Shown here in pieces: positions 8,123-18,301 of a DNA stretch of 64,000 nt. The position numbers and the translations under genes are program-made. Origin of the DNA: Virgibacillus_R byunsanensis (GTDB lineage Bacteria; Bacillota; Bacilli; Bacillales; Amphibacillaceae). Under the pieces are notes generated by a model, which saw only the letters and a list, made by a program, of their open reading frames with translations, was not told where the DNA came from and searched no databases. The DNA is taken from NCBI RefSeq assembly GCF_042675965.1, contig NZ_JBHTKJ010000012.1:231038-295037 (forward strand), given 5' to 3'. The first letter of the stretch is position 1, and every line of letters begins with the position of its first letter.

Positions 8123-9061
8123 TTAATCACCCATCTTAGTACCTATTTTAATTCGTTCAGTAGAGCCACGAAGGTATTCACTTACTGACATTCTTTTTTT
8201 ACCTGAAGGTTGTATTTCTGTAACACGTATTCCTTTTTGATTACCACAAACAACTGTAAAATCTTCATCTGTTACCAGAACAATCTCTCCAGGGGAACCA
8301 TTAAAATCCGAATCAACCATGTCCCCCCACCAAATCTTCATCGGTTTATCCTGATATATGGTAAATGCTACGGGCCAGGGATGAAGACCACGAATGTGGT
8401 TATAGATTATTTCATGACTTTTTTTCCAATCAATTTTTTCCTGATCTCGTTTTATATTCGAAGCAAATGTTGCATTTGACTCGTCTTGTTTAACAGGGTT
8501 TAGCTTTTGGTCAAATAACTGTGGTAACGTTTGTATTAATAAGTCTGCACCAGTAACTGATAATTTATCGTGAAGTGTTCCTACATGATCATTTGTTTCA
8601 ATAGGAATTTTCCTTTGCGTTAAAATATCTCCTGCGTCTAGTTTATTGACCATATACATGATGGTAATACCGGTCTCTTTTTTCCCTTGTAAAATAGCAT
8701 AGTGAATCGGTGCTCCTCCACGAAGTTCGGGTAAAATGGAGGCATGCACATTTATACATCCAAATGTTGGTGAATCAAGTAATGCTGTTGGTAGTATTTG
8801 TCCATATGCAGCTGTAACAATTAAATCAGGCTTATACTTCACTATTTCCTGGTAATTATCTTTTAATCTCTCAGGTTGAAATACAGGAATTTCATGTTTT
8901 TCCGCTTCGGTTTTAACTGGTGGTGGTGTTAGAATCTTTTTTCTTCCTTTTGGACGATCGGGCTGGGTAACTACTAAAACTACGTCGTACCCCTTTTGAA
9001 CTATTGATTGCAGAATTGGGACAGAAAAATCAGGTGTACCCATAAAAACAATTCTCTTCAT
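8123..9061 (-). CDS. fmt: Methionyl-tRNA formyltransferase
   Basis: A 312-aa enzyme that formylates initiator Met-tRNA using 10-formyl-THF. Catalytic residues Asn104 and His106 (in NVHASILP) and Asp142 are present, as is the RPKGR tRNA-contacting loop near 36-40. The ATG follows AAGGGG at 8 nt. The MITE-like element of 9089-9667 ends only 27 bp upstream, where B. subtilis has def between priA and fmt. No peptide deformylase gene is present in the window. Confidence 0.96.
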   Translation of the reverse strand: MKRIVFMGTPDFSVPILQSIVQKGYDVVLVVTQPDRPKGRKKILTPPPVKTEAEKHEIPVFQPERLKDNYQEIVKYKPDLIVTAAYGQILPTALLDSPTFGCINVHASILPELRGGAPIHYAILQGKKETGITIMYMVNKLDAGDILTQRKIPIETNDHVGTLHDKLSVTGADLLIQTLPQLFDQKLNPVKQDESNATFASNIKRDQEKIDWKKSHEIIYNHIRGLHPWPVAFTIYQDKPMKIWWGDMVDSDFNGSPGEIVLVTDEDFTVVCGNQKGIRVTEIQPSGKKRMSVSEYLRGSTERIKIGTKMGD

Positions 9062-9088
9062 CTAAAAACCCCTTTCGTGTTTTAAAAA

Positions 9089-9667
9089 GGCTTATTTCGT
9101 AAGTTTTGTTGCTATTTAATCCTCGCAGTTGATATAAACTGCGACATAACTTGATGTGACGGTTAACCTACCGCTACGGAATTACACTTCGCTTTCACCC
9201 ATCCGGGTACAAGTGCGACATCTGCTTCGTTTCACTGCGCAGTGTCTTCTACCCGTGGGCGGCTGATGAGCCCTCGAGCTAACGCTCTGCGGGGTCTCAG
9301 GCTAGGCCTCTGCTCCCACAGGATAAGGAAAGCTACATAGCTAGACATCGCACGCAGAAAATCGGTTTGTATTTTCAAGGAGTCTACGTGTATTTCCTTC
9401 GCTGTTATTTCTGTTACTGTCGTGAGACTGTATTAGTATTAATAGAACCCCTTACCAGTCAGGGTGAGCGGAGGGCGGTGACTCCTGCGGGAACAGCACG
9501 TGTCTGAAGACACCGAAGCGGTGGTTTTCCGCTTCGGAGGCTGAAGCCGTGCCCGCGGAAAGCATCCGCCCGTAGCGATCCCAGACGGCGGCAATAGAAA
9601 TAAGCCTAAAGTTACGTCGCAGTTTATATCTATTGTGGCAAAAACAACAATCTTTTAGAAAACAGCC
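9089..9667 (+). mobile_element. MITE-like GC-rich element (family A), copy 2, 579 bp
   Basis: It starts GGCTTATTTCG and ends GAAAACAGCC, with inner inverted repeats GATATAAACTGCGAC and its complement. It is flanked by a perfect 8-bp direct repeat TTTAAAAA (9081-9088 and 9668-9675). This is the cleanest target-site duplication of the four copies. The second arm contains a perfect CCGAAGCGG/CCGCTTCGG hairpin (around 9511-9535). It separates priA from fmt, so any priA-fmt transcript must read through its palindromes. Confidence 0.9.
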
Positions 9668-9681
9668 TTTAAAAAACTTTT

Positions 9682-12090
9682 TTACATCATTTGATATGGT
9701 TGCATATCAACCGTAATAAATAGATCGTCTTTCCTTGTTTCTTCCGAAAAATTTTGAATTATATTTTGGATTAACGTTCGAATATGTGGCTCATTTCTGT
9801 ATTTTATCATGCATTGATAACGATATCTATTTTTGATACGAGCAAGTGGCGAAGGTGTAGGTCCTAGCACAACCGTTTCATCACTAACATGATCCAATAA
9901 CATTTTCGTAATCTTTTGTGTCGTTTGTATAACCTTTACTTGATTTTCATGGGAAATAGTCATCAATGCCAAAAAAACGTATGGTGGATATTTAAACGTT
10001 TTTCGCATTGCCATTTCCTTTTTATAAAACTGAGTAAAATCATATTCACTTGCTAGTTCGATACTATAATGGTCCGGGGTATACGTTTGGACAATAACCT
10101 CACCAGGTAATTCATGTCTTCCCGCACGTCCACTTACTTGTGTTAATAATTGAAAGGTTTTTTCTGATGAGCGAAAGTCTGGCAGGTGCAGCATCGAATC
10201 AGCAGTTAATACTCCTACCAGTGTTACATTTTCAAAATCCAAACCTTTTGCAATCATTTGAGTTCCTAGTAAAATATCTGCTTCTCTATTTGCAAATTGA
10301 TTAAGTAGTTTTTCATGCGCACCCTTACGTCTTGTTGTATCAACATCCATACGGATAACATTTGCCTCTGGAATTAACTGTGTTAATGCTTCTTCAACAC
10401 GTTGGGTACCTGTTCCAAAGTATCGGATTAAATCACTGCTGCACTCCGGACAAATTGTAGGCATTGGCTCCTCATAAGAGCAATAATGACATTTTAGTTG
10501 ATTACTATTTTTATGAAACGTAAGAGCGATATCACAATGTGGACATTCTTTCACATGACCACAATCACGGCACATCACAAATGTTGAATATCCTCTTCTG
10601 TTTAAAAGCAATACTATTTGTTCTTGCCGCTGGATACATTGTTCTATTCTCTCTTTCAAACTTCGTGAAAACATGGTTCTATTCCCCGCATGAAGTTCTT
10701 TACGCATATCAATTATTTCCACCTCAGGCATGGCTTGAGAGTTTGTTCGCTTTTCTAAGACAGCTAACCTGTATACACCTTTTTGTGCCCTTGCATATGA
10801 TTCTAACGCGGGTGTAGCACTTCCTAGTATCACAGGGCATTGATGATTTTTTCCACGGTGAATCGCAACATCTCTAGCGTGATAACGTGGATTATCTTCT
10901 TGTTTATAGCTATTTTCATGTTCTTCATCAATTATAATTATTCCGAGATTCTCAAATGGAGCAAAAATAGCCGATCTTGCTCCGACAACAACCTGAACCT
11001 CTTTACGGTGGATTCGGCGCCACTCATCATATTTTTCCCCAGATGATAATGCACTATGTAATACCGCCACCTTGGAACCGAATCTTCCTTTAAATCGCTT
11101 GACCATTTGTGGGGTAAGTGATATTTCGGGTACTAAGACGATAGCTTCTTGACCCTTTTTTATAACATCCTGAATCGCTTGCAAATAAATTTCCGTTTTA
11201 CCACTTCCTGTAACACCATGTACTAAAAACACATCATGCTCATTCGCGACTATTTTTTCCTTGATTGGAATAATTGCTTGTTCCTGCTCTTCAGTGAGTT
11301 CCAGTGCAGTGGTTTGAACGATTGACTCATCATCAAATGGGTTACGATAAACCTCTTCACTATAATTTTCAAGTATATGTTTATCTACTAAATTCTTTAT
11401 CGTGGCATTTGACGTCTGTAGTTTATGTATTAATGTTCTCTTTTCAATTGGGGCTGGATTTTCAATAAAAAAAGTAATCAATTCATGTTGCTTCTTCGCA
11501 TTTGTCGATAGGTCTAGTAGAGTTTCTTCTAGCAAGTGAGAACTTCGTAATGGCTTAATCATGGTTACACGTTTTTTGGTGATTTTTGATTTCACTAAAT
11601 AGTTAACTGCAATATCACCGTCCTGAACAGCCTTTTGCAGTTGGTAGTAACTAACGGGAGAATGGTCGACCTCTTCATAGGGAATGACATCACGTCCAGC
11701 AAAAAAATTCTCTAATTCATTGGTCATCTCTTCATCAGTTAATCGTATTAATTCTTTTTGATAGTGTGCTTTTAACACCTGTGGAAGCATGGCTTGAAGT
11801 GCAGTAATATACAAGCTTAACGTTTCTTCAGCTAGCCATCTCCCTAATTCGAGTAGTTCATTCGTTAGTACAGGTGTTAAATCAAGCACTTCGAGGATAT
11901 CTTTTAATTTAGTTAACTCTGTTTGAGAAGTAAATTCCACAACGAACCCCATAATTTTCCGTGGGCCAAACGGTACAATTACCCGCATTCCCTTTTGTAG
12001 TACTCCTTGGAATTGCTTAGGAATCTGGTAATCAAACGTTTGATTAATTGAACTTGCCGGAACATCTACAATCACTTTTGCTATATTCAC
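9682..12090 (-). CDS. priA: Primosomal protein N' (replication restart helicase PriA)
   Basis: An 802-aa DEAD/H-type 3'-5' helicase that reloads the replisome at stalled forks. An N-terminal 3'-DNA-binding and winged-helix region is followed by Walker A GVTGSGKT (292-299) and DEEH (388-391). A zinc-binding module of paired CxxC motifs lies around residues 510-550, inserted in the helicase core, before motifs IV-VI. The start is GTG (12090), overlapping the coaBC stop, with AAGGATGAAG upstream. Length matches B. subtilis PriA (about 805 aa). Confidence 0.97.
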   Translation of the reverse strand: MNIAKVIVDVPASSINQTFDYQIPKQFQGVLQKGMRVIVPFGPRKIMGFVVEFTSQTELTKLKDILEVLDLTPVLTNELLELGRWLAEETLSLYITALQAMLPQVLKAHYQKELIRLTDEEMTNELENFFAGRDVIPYEEVDHSPVSYYQLQKAVQDGDIAVNYLVKSKITKKRVTMIKPLRSSHLLEETLLDLSTNAKKQHELITFFIENPAPIEKRTLIHKLQTSNATIKNLVDKHILENYSEEVYRNPFDDESIVQTTALELTEEQEQAIIPIKEKIVANEHDVFLVHGVTGSGKTEIYLQAIQDVIKKGQEAIVLVPEISLTPQMVKRFKGRFGSKVAVLHSALSSGEKYDEWRRIHRKEVQVVVGARSAIFAPFENLGIIIIDEEHENSYKQEDNPRYHARDVAIHRGKNHQCPVILGSATPALESYARAQKGVYRLAVLEKRTNSQAMPEVEIIDMRKELHAGNRTMFSRSLKERIEQCIQRQEQIVLLLNRRGYSTFVMCRDCGHVKECPHCDIALTFHKNSNQLKCHYCSYEEPMPTICPECSSDLIRYFGTGTQRVEEALTQLIPEANVIRMDVDTTRRKGAHEKLLNQFANREADILLGTQMIAKGLDFENVTLVGVLTADSMLHLPDFRSSEKTFQLLTQVSGRAGRHELPGEVIVQTYTPDHYSIELASEYDFTQFYKKEMAMRKTFKYPPYVFLALMTISHENQVKVIQTTQKITKMLLDHVSDETVVLGPTPSPLARIKNRYRYQCMIKYRNEPHIRTLIQNIIQNFSEETRKDDLFITVDMQPYQMM

Positions 12091-13295
12091 TGAACTTCAT
12101 CCTTCATATCTCGAGCGATATAATTCATTAGCTTATCTGCAACATCCAATTTAGAAGCTATTTCGATCTCTATCGGCTCCAATGATTTGTTTACATATGT
12201 TGCAATATTAGTATCACCAGCAAAGCCTGCGCCCTCACTAGCCACATTATTAATAACAATTGCGTCTAAATGTTTATTCTTCAACTTCTGAATACCATAT
12301 TCTATTGGATTACTAGTTTCAGCAGCAAAACCTACTAAAAATTGATGTGTTTTTTGTTCTCCAAGAGATTGCAATATATCCTTTGTCCGCTCCATTTCCA
12401 CATTCCAATTATTCGGTTGCTTTTTCATCTTATCATCAAAAGTTACTTTCGGACGGTAGTCTGCCACTGCTGCTGCCTTTATAACAATATCATGTTCTGA
12501 AAAATTCGAGTGCATCGCTTCGTACATTTCCTCGGCTGAGGTAACATTAATTCTTGTTATATGGTTGGCTGTAAGTCTAAGATCAACAGGCCCTGTAACA
12601 AGTGTAACCTCAGCACCAAGTTTAGCTGCAGCTTCAGCTAGAGCAAATCCCATCTTACCAGATGACCTATTCGTAAAATAACGAACGGGATCTATTTTTT
12701 CTCTAGTAGGCCCTGCAGAAATTAAGACTTTTTTTCCTTTAAACAATGAATTACTTGCTATATGATTTGAAACAGTATCTATAATGCTTTCTGGTTCTTC
12801 CAATCTGCCCTTACCAACATAACCACATGCCAAATAACCATCACCAGGTTCTATAAAGTGGTAGTTCCATTCTTCTAGCTTTTTCATGTTTTCGATTACT
12901 GCTGGATGTGCATACATGTGAACATTCATTGCTGGAGCAATATAAACACTTGCTTGTGTGGCCAATAAAGTAGTGGATAGCATATCATTTGCTATGCCGT
13001 TTGCTAGTTTTCCAATAATATTTGCTGTCGCAGGCGCAACGATAGCAATATCGGCCCAATCAGCAACATCAATATGAGCAATTTTTTCTGGATCTTTTTC
13101 ATCAAACGTATCTATGTAAACGGGGTTTCTGGATAAAGCTTGAAACGTTAATGGAGAAACAAATTCAGTTGCATTTTGAGTCATCATTACTTTCACATTT
13201 GCACCATGTTGTGTTAATTTACTTGTTAATGCGCATGCTTTATAAACTGCTATTCCTCCAGACACTCCCAAGAGAATATTCTTACCTTGTAACAT
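12087..13295 (-). CDS. coaBC: Bifunctional phosphopantothenoylcysteine decarboxylase / synthetase
   Basis: A 402-aa CoA-biosynthesis fusion. The N-terminal flavoprotein decarboxylase (CoaC) has the GVSGGIAVYKA opening and the PAMNVHMY substrate clamp. The C-terminal CTP-dependent synthetase (CoaB) starts near residue 188, with SAGPTREKIDPVR and a KMKK motif. It converts 4'-phosphopantothenate plus cysteine to 4'-phosphopantetheine. The ATG follows GAAAGGGG. A terminator sits between rpoZ and this gene, so some transcription must read through or start locally. Confidence 0.97.
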   Translation of the reverse strand: MLQGKNILLGVSGGIAVYKACALTSKLTQHGANVKVMMTQNATEFVSPLTFQALSRNPVYIDTFDEKDPEKIAHIDVADWADIAIVAPATANIIGKLANGIANDMLSTTLLATQASVYIAPAMNVHMYAHPAVIENMKKLEEWNYHFIEPGDGYLACGYVGKGRLEEPESIIDTVSNHIASNSLFKGKKVLISAGPTREKIDPVRYFTNRSSGKMGFALAEAAAKLGAEVTLVTGPVDLRLTANHITRINVTSAEEMYEAMHSNFSEHDIVIKAAAVADYRPKVTFDDKMKKQPNNWNVEMERTKDILQSLGEQKTHQFLVGFAAETSNPIEYGIQKLKNKHLDAIVINNVASEGAGFAGDTNIATYVNKSLEPIEIEIASKLDVADKLMNYIARDMKDEVQ

Positions 13296-13329
13296 ATTTC
13301 AAACCCCTTTCTTCATATAAGAGAGATTT

Positions 13330-13362
13330 AATATAAAACCCTCGCATAAAATAGCGAGGGCT
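13330..13362 (-). terminator. Intrinsic terminator after rpoZ
   Basis: CCCTCGC and GCGAGGG form a 7-bp GC-rich stem around an 8-nt loop, followed on the minus strand by TTTTAT. It lies between rpoZ and coaBC. Confidence 0.85.
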
Positions 13363-13369
13363 CTTGTTG

Positions 13370-13570
13370 CTAATTATCTTCGTCTACAAATAGCTTTCCA
13401 GATTGGACCTCTTCAAGTGCCATACCTACAAACTTAGATGATTTTGGGTGATCCACCTGTAAATTATTTTTCTCCCGAAGTTGTCTAGCACGTCTTGATG
13501 AAAGCGTAACAAGTACATATTTTGACCGGATCTTTTCTTGTAAAGCATCAATTGACGGTTCTAACATCAT
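13370..13570 (-). CDS. rpoZ: RNA polymerase omega subunit
   Basis: A 66-aa omega subunit (MLEPSIDAL... core, LVTLSSRRARQL helix), of usual Firmicutes length. It supports beta' folding and assembly of RNA polymerase. Two tandem ATGs follow GGAGG; the first overlaps the gmk stop codon, so the genes are coupled. It is followed by a terminator. Confidence 0.96.
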   Translation of the reverse strand: MMLEPSIDALQEKIRSKYVLVTLSSRRARQLREKNNLQVDHPKSSKFVGMALEEVQSGKLFVDEDN

Positions 13571-14187
13571 TTCAATTCATCCTCCAATAACTGTTTATAT
13601 TGTTTGGCAATACGTTCTCGCTTACAATGTTCGCTTTGAATGATAGACTGTATTTTTTCTACAGCATGATCTACATGATCATTCACAACGACATAATCAT
13701 ACGCATCCATCATTTCAATTTCATTTCTTGCTTCCTTTAAACGATTTAATACGAGATCCTGTGTTTCGGTCCCTCTACTTAAAATACGATTTTTCAGCTC
13801 TTCCAAACTAGGTGGGAACAAGAAGATAAATACACCCTCAGGAAAGTTCTCTTTGACTTGTAATGCTCCTTTTACTTCTATTTCCAGGAAAACATCATGA
13901 CCTTCTGCTAAAGTTCGCTCCACATATTCTCTTGGTGTCCCATAATAATTATTGACATATTGTGCGTATTCTAACAGCTGCCCCTTTTCGATTAAGCTTT
14001 CAAATTCACTTTTTGATTTATAAAAGTAATCAATTCCATCTGTTTCACCAGTTCTAATGTCTCTAGTTGTCATAGAAATAGAATACCTTAAATCTGTATC
14101 TTGTTCAAAAAGCTCTTTCCTAACAGTCCCCTTCCCGACACCTGAGGGGCCGGAAAGAATAAATAATATACCTTTCTCTTCAATCAA
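13567..14187 (-). CDS. gmk: Guanylate kinase
   Basis: A 206-aa enzyme that phosphorylates GMP to GDP. P-loop GPSGVGKG (13-20) and the GMP-binding STTTRD-like and YYGTP segments are visible. The start is TTG at 14187: AGGAGG lies 7 nt upstream and no ATG or GTG is available in frame near it. It overlaps rpoZ by 4 nt. Order remA-gmk-rpoZ-coaBC-priA is as in B. subtilis. Confidence 0.96.
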   Translation of the reverse strand: MIEEKGILFILSGPSGVGKGTVRKELFEQDTDLRYSISMTTRDIRTGETDGIDYFYKSKSEFESLIEKGQLLEYAQYVNNYYGTPREYVERTLAEGHDVFLEIEVKGALQVKENFPEGVFIFLFPPSLEELKNRILSRGTETQDLVLNRLKEARNEIEMMDAYDYVVVNDHVDHAVEKIQSIIQSEHCKRERIAKQYKQLLEDELK

Positions 14188-14205
14188 AACAGTTCCTCCT
14201 ACTAC

Positions 14206-14466
14206 TTATTCGTCAGACATTTCTTCGTGACTCAGAACACGCTGACCAACGGTTTCAGGTTGTACAGCAGATAATACGACATGATCACTATCTGTAATAA
14301 TTACAGCACGAGTTCGTCGACCATAGGTAGCATCCACTAATTTATTGTTATCCCGTGCTACTGTCACAATTCTTTTGATTGGTGCTGATTCTGGTGAAAC
14401 GATGGAAATGATTCGATTTGCTGACACTACATTTCCAAATCCTATATTTATTAAACGTAAACTCAA
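14206..14466 (-). CDS. remA: Extracellular matrix/biofilm regulator RemA
   Basis: An 86-aa RemA-family DNA-binding protein with the conserved INIGFGN, ISIVSPESAPIKR, DATYGRRTR and VILSAVQPET-like blocks. In B. subtilis it activates matrix (eps, tapA) and osmoprotectant genes as an octameric ring. The start is TTG (14466) with GAGGGGGAG upstream; no ATG is available that keeps the conserved N-terminus. It lies just upstream of gmk in the same direction. Confidence 0.93.
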   Translation of the reverse strand: MSLRLINIGFGNVVSANRIISIVSPESAPIKRIVTVARDNNKLVDATYGRRTRAVIITDSDHVVLSAVQPETVGQRVLSHEEMSDE

Positions 14467-14572
14467 ATTGGCTCCCCCTCATTTGCTATCTTTCTATAGC
14501 AATTCCTACATATTTTTTCTCTTTTTTATAGTACGTCTATTATATGAAAAATGGAATACAAAACTCAAATGA

Positions 14573-15454
14573 TTACTCTATATTTTGAATTTGCTCTTTG
14601 ATCTTTTCGATATCTCCTTTTAACGACACTACCCACTCCCCGATTTTAGCATCTGTAGACTTCGATCCTATCGTGTTGGCCTCACGATGCATTTCCTGAC
14701 TAATAAAATCAAGTTTTCGACCTATAGTTCCCTCTTGTTTGATTGTTTCCTTAAATAGATCGATATGACTTTGTAACCGGGTTATTTCTTCGGTTATGTC
14801 TCCTTTTTCTGCTAGAAGAGCAATTTCTTGATAAATTCGTGAATCCTCAAGCGGTATATTTTCATTAAGGTAATCCTTTAATCGATTATGTATCCGCTCC
14901 CGATACTCCTCAATCACACTACTCCTACTCGAATGCAATAATGAAACTGTGGTTTGCATCGTTTCCATTATGTTCACTATATCACGAATAAGATGAGTTC
15001 CTTCCTCATTACGCATTTTTACCACTTGTTCGCATGCATTTTTTGTACTATTTAATATCGCATCCTTTATTCCATCAGGATGTTCTTGCATTTCTTCGAC
15101 ACTGATAAGTTCTGGCATGGAAGAAATAACACTAATCGGTATTTCTCCTGGTATATGATGTATATTTTTCACTTTGGTTAATTGCTCGACATATTGCTCC
15201 AACAAATCCCAATCCGTTTTTAAATGTTTTCGAACAAAGCCTTCTCCCTCGATCCCAATATAAACTTCAATTCTACCACGTTGAAAATAGGATTGAATTA
15301 TTTTGCGGATTTTATCCTCTAGAAATAATAGAGAACGAGGTATCTTGGCTGAAAAATCTAAAAAACGGTGATTAACTGTTCGAATCTCAACTGTTACAGT
15401 AGTATTTTCATCAGTTAGAACATCTCTTCCATATCCTGTCATGCTATTTCCCAT
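14573..15454 (-). CDS. yloC: YicC/YloC family endoribonuclease-type protein
   Basis: A 293-aa YicC-family protein, opening NSMTGYGR as the whole family does and ending in the DUF1732 domain with the LDFISQEMHREANTIGSKS signature. E. coli YicC (RnuC) has endoribonuclease activity; the function of the Bacillus protein is inferred from that. ATG 15454 is used; Met5 is an alternative. It lies downstream of yloB, with a terminator-like hairpin between them. Confidence 0.9.
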   Translation of the reverse strand: MGNSMTGYGRDVLTDENTTVTVEIRTVNHRFLDFSAKIPRSLLFLEDKIRKIIQSYFQRGRIEVYIGIEGEGFVRKHLKTDWDLLEQYVEQLTKVKNIHHIPGEIPISVISSMPELISVEEMQEHPDGIKDAILNSTKNACEQVVKMRNEEGTHLIRDIVNIMETMQTTVSLLHSSRSSVIEEYRERIHNRLKDYLNENIPLEDSRIYQEIALLAEKGDITEEITRLQSHIDLFKETIKQEGTIGRKLDFISQEMHREANTIGSKSTDAKIGEWVVSLKGDIEKIKEQIQNIE

Positions 15455-15527
15455 TTTATCACATCCATTACGATCAAAAGTGTTCTTTTAATGAGCTTAT
15501 TTAATTATAGCAGTGATAGGATGAAAT

Positions 15528-15562
15528 ACAAAACCCCTTACATACAAAATGTAAGGGGTCTA
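15528..15562 (-). terminator. Intrinsic terminator after yloB
   Basis: ACCCCTTACAT and ATGTAAGGGGT form an 11-bp perfect stem around a 5-nt loop, followed on the minus strand by TTTTG. The T-tract is short. Confidence 0.8.
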
Positions 15563-15567
15563 TCCAT

Positions 15568-18222
15568 TTATTTTTTTGTGAATCCAAATAATACAGTCGG
15601 TAAAGCGGAGAGAACAAGGATAAACATCCAATCTCTAACACCTAAGAAAGTAGTATGGAAAATAGGTTGTAAAGGTTCCCAGTAAATAACGATGAGTAGT
15701 AACAGTAGCGATGAAATAACGGCAAAAATTAAATACATATTTTCAAACGGGTTTCTTGAAAAAACCGTATTTTCACAGCGACAGTCAAATACATGTATTA
15801 ATTGGGCCATTACCAACGTTGTAAAAGCTACTGTTTGCCCATATATTAAATTATCCGGGTTATTTTGATAGGTCAACATAAATGCTATTAATGTTACCAA
15901 TCCTATTAAAATACCACGACTTATGATTTTAAATCCTAGGCCTCTGGCAAATATTCCTTCCCGTGGATTTCTTGGGCCTTGTTTCATGACATTTTCCTCA
16001 GATTTATCTAAGCCTAGCGCCATGGCAGGAAGCCCATCTGTAACCAGGTTCACCCATAATATTTGTACAGGCACTAATGGTAACGGCAATGCCAATAACA
16101 TCGCAAACAACATCACCAAAATCTCCCCAACGTTTGATGCTAGTAAATAACGAATAAATTTACGTATGTTTTCATAAATGTTACGGCCTTCTTTAATGGC
16201 TGCTTTAATCGTTGCAAAGTTATCATCCATTAGAATAAGTGAAGAGGCTTCTTTCGTTACATCTGTTCCGCTTCTCCCCATACTAATACCAATATTACTC
16301 GCTTTAATAGCAGGTGCATCATTAACACCATCACCAGTCATAGCAACGATATGACCTTTTTCTTGGAAAGCTTGTACGATCTTTAATTTATGTTCTGGGG
16401 TAACTCGGGCAAATACATAAACTCGTTCAATGATGTCTCGAAGTTCTGTAACAGACATTTGATTTAGCTGGTATCCGTCTAATACCAACCCCTCACTTGG
16501 AAGTAAATCTAAATTAATTGCTATTGCTCGTGCTGTTTTCTCATGATCTCCTGTAATCATTACTGTTTTAATACCAGCTTCCTTACATTCTTTTATGGCT
16601 GTTTTTACTTCTTTTCTTGGAGGGTCCATCATGCCATATAACCCAATAAACGTTAAATCTTTTTCTATTGAAATAGGATCGATCGAATCATTTTTAGAAA
16701 TAGGTTTCATCCCGATTGCAATAGTACGCAATGCCTTTTCAGCCATCTTGTTGATGGCTTCATCAATACCTTTTTTATCCTCCGCTCTTAATAGCTTCCT
16801 ACCACTATCATCGAGAAAAAAGGATGATCTTGGGAGCAATACGTCTGGTGCACCTTTTGTTATAATAAAACGGCGCTTATTCTCATCTTCTACAATAACA
16901 CTCATTCGTTTTCGGTCTGAATCAAAGGGAATTTCCTTTATTACTTTATATTGTTCATCATCAGTTGGTGACAGACCCATTTTTCTAGCTGCAACTAGTA
17001 ACGCACCTTCAGTTGGATCTCCATCAACTAGGTACTTCCCTTTTTTGACTTGTAAGGATGAATTATTACAAAGCATTCCATATAATAACATCGATTCTAA
17101 ATGTGGGTACGCGCGATCTACTTTCGTTTTATTCAGAAAGTAATCTCCACGGATGTCGTATCCATCTCCACTTACATATAAGTATTGACCGTTTATATAA
17201 ACTTCCTTAACTGTCATCTGGTTTTCCGTCATTGTTCCAGTTTTATCTGAACAAATAACAGAAGCACATCCTAATGTTTCAACGGCTGATAACTTCCTTA
17301 CGATTGCTTTTTTCTTGATCATACGTTGAACTCCTAGTGACAATGCAACTGTCACAATTGCAGGCAACCCCTCTGGAATAGCTGCAACTGCCAATGAAAC
17401 CCCTGCTAAGAACATATTATAAACAGGATGCCCCTGATACACACCAATACCTACTACTAAAGCTGTTAAAAATAACGCCAAAACAATTAGTATTTTACCT
17501 AATTCTGCTAATTTATATTCCAGTGGTGTTACAGATTTTTTTGTTTTTACCATTAGGGAAGCAATTTGTCCCATTACGGTATTCATTCCAGTACCAACCA
17601 CAATACCCGTAGCTGATCCGCGTGTTACCAATGTTCCCATAAACCCCATATTCACCTGGTCTTGGGGATCAAGTTGATCTTTTGAAATGGCTGTTGCGTG
17701 TTTCATGACAGGTAAAGATTCTCCAGTTAAAGCAGATTCTTCCGTTTCAAGACTATTTGATTTTACGATACGAAGATCTGCTGAAATACGATCTCCGCTA
17801 TTAATCCGTACAACATCTCCAACAACCAATTCATGTGATGGGATTTTACTCCACTCACTATCTCGTAAGACATTCGCTACTGGTGCGGATAACTCTTTTA
17901 GCTTTGATAACGATTTCTCTGCTTTTTGTTCTTGAAAAAATCCTATAAATCCATTAACAAGTACAATAACCATAATAGCAATAGCATCAACATACTCACC
18001 GAGTAATCCAGCTATTAATGTGGCTGCCAATAACACTAGCACCATAAAATCCTGAAATTGTTTTAGAAAAATTAACCACTTGGATGTATTTTTTTCAGTT
18101 TCTAATACGTTTAACCCAAATTGTTTACGGCGCTCGTCCACTTTCTTAGCTGAAAGTCCCCTGTTAGTAGTTACATGCAGCTTTTGTTCCACTCGATCTA
18201 CGTCCATTTGATACCATTTCAC
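15568..18222 (-). CDS. yloB: Cation-translocating P-type ATPase, SERCA-like (Ca2+ type)
   Basis: An 884-aa P2A-type ATPase. Actuator motif TGES is at 166-169, the PEGL cation-binding M4 motif at 283-286 and the phosphorylated Asp326 in DKTGT. The hinge motif TGDGVNDAP and about ten TM segments are present. It closely parallels B. subtilis YloB (about 890 aa), a calcium pump of vegetative and sporulating cells. The start is GTG 18222, with GGAGG 8 nt upstream and homology beginning there; a start 19 codons earlier lacks a ribosome site. It is divergent from rqcH. Confidence 0.93.
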   Translation of the reverse strand: MKWYQMDVDRVEQKLHVTTNRGLSAKKVDERRKQFGLNVLETEKNTSKWLIFLKQFQDFMVLVLLAATLIAGLLGEYVDAIAIMVIVLVNGFIGFFQEQKAEKSLSKLKELSAPVANVLRDSEWSKIPSHELVVGDVVRINSGDRISADLRIVKSNSLETEESALTGESLPVMKHATAISKDQLDPQDQVNMGFMGTLVTRGSATGIVVGTGMNTVMGQIASLMVKTKKSVTPLEYKLAELGKILIVLALFLTALVVGIGVYQGHPVYNMFLAGVSLAVAAIPEGLPAIVTVALSLGVQRMIKKKAIVRKLSAVETLGCASVICSDKTGTMTENQMTVKEVYINGQYLYVSGDGYDIRGDYFLNKTKVDRAYPHLESMLLYGMLCNNSSLQVKKGKYLVDGDPTEGALLVAARKMGLSPTDDEQYKVIKEIPFDSDRKRMSVIVEDENKRRFIITKGAPDVLLPRSSFFLDDSGRKLLRAEDKKGIDEAINKMAEKALRTIAIGMKPISKNDSIDPISIEKDLTFIGLYGMMDPPRKEVKTAIKECKEAGIKTVMITGDHEKTARAIAINLDLLPSEGLVLDGYQLNQMSVTELRDIIERVYVFARVTPEHKLKIVQAFQEKGHIVAMTGDGVNDAPAIKASNIGISMGRSGTDVTKEASSLILMDDNFATIKAAIKEGRNIYENIRKFIRYLLASNVGEILVMLFAMLLALPLPLVPVQILWVNLVTDGLPAMALGLDKSEENVMKQGPRNPREGIFARGLGFKIISRGILIGLVTLIAFMLTYQNNPDNLIYGQTVAFTTLVMAQLIHVFDCRCENTVFSRNPFENMYLIFAVISSLLLLLIVIYWEPLQPIFHTTFLGVRDWMFILVLSALPTVLFGFTKK

Positions 18223-18301
18223 AACGCATTCCTCCAGCTTCGTCTGTATGCTTAAGTAAAAATAGATATAGTTGTCCAATCATTCTTTATATGAATATCT
18301 A

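Noticed and set aside
16595..17143. 182-codon plus-strand frame
   Set aside because: Antisense to the yloB ATPase, whose minus-strand reading shows clear P-type ATPase motifs; a codon-bias shadow.
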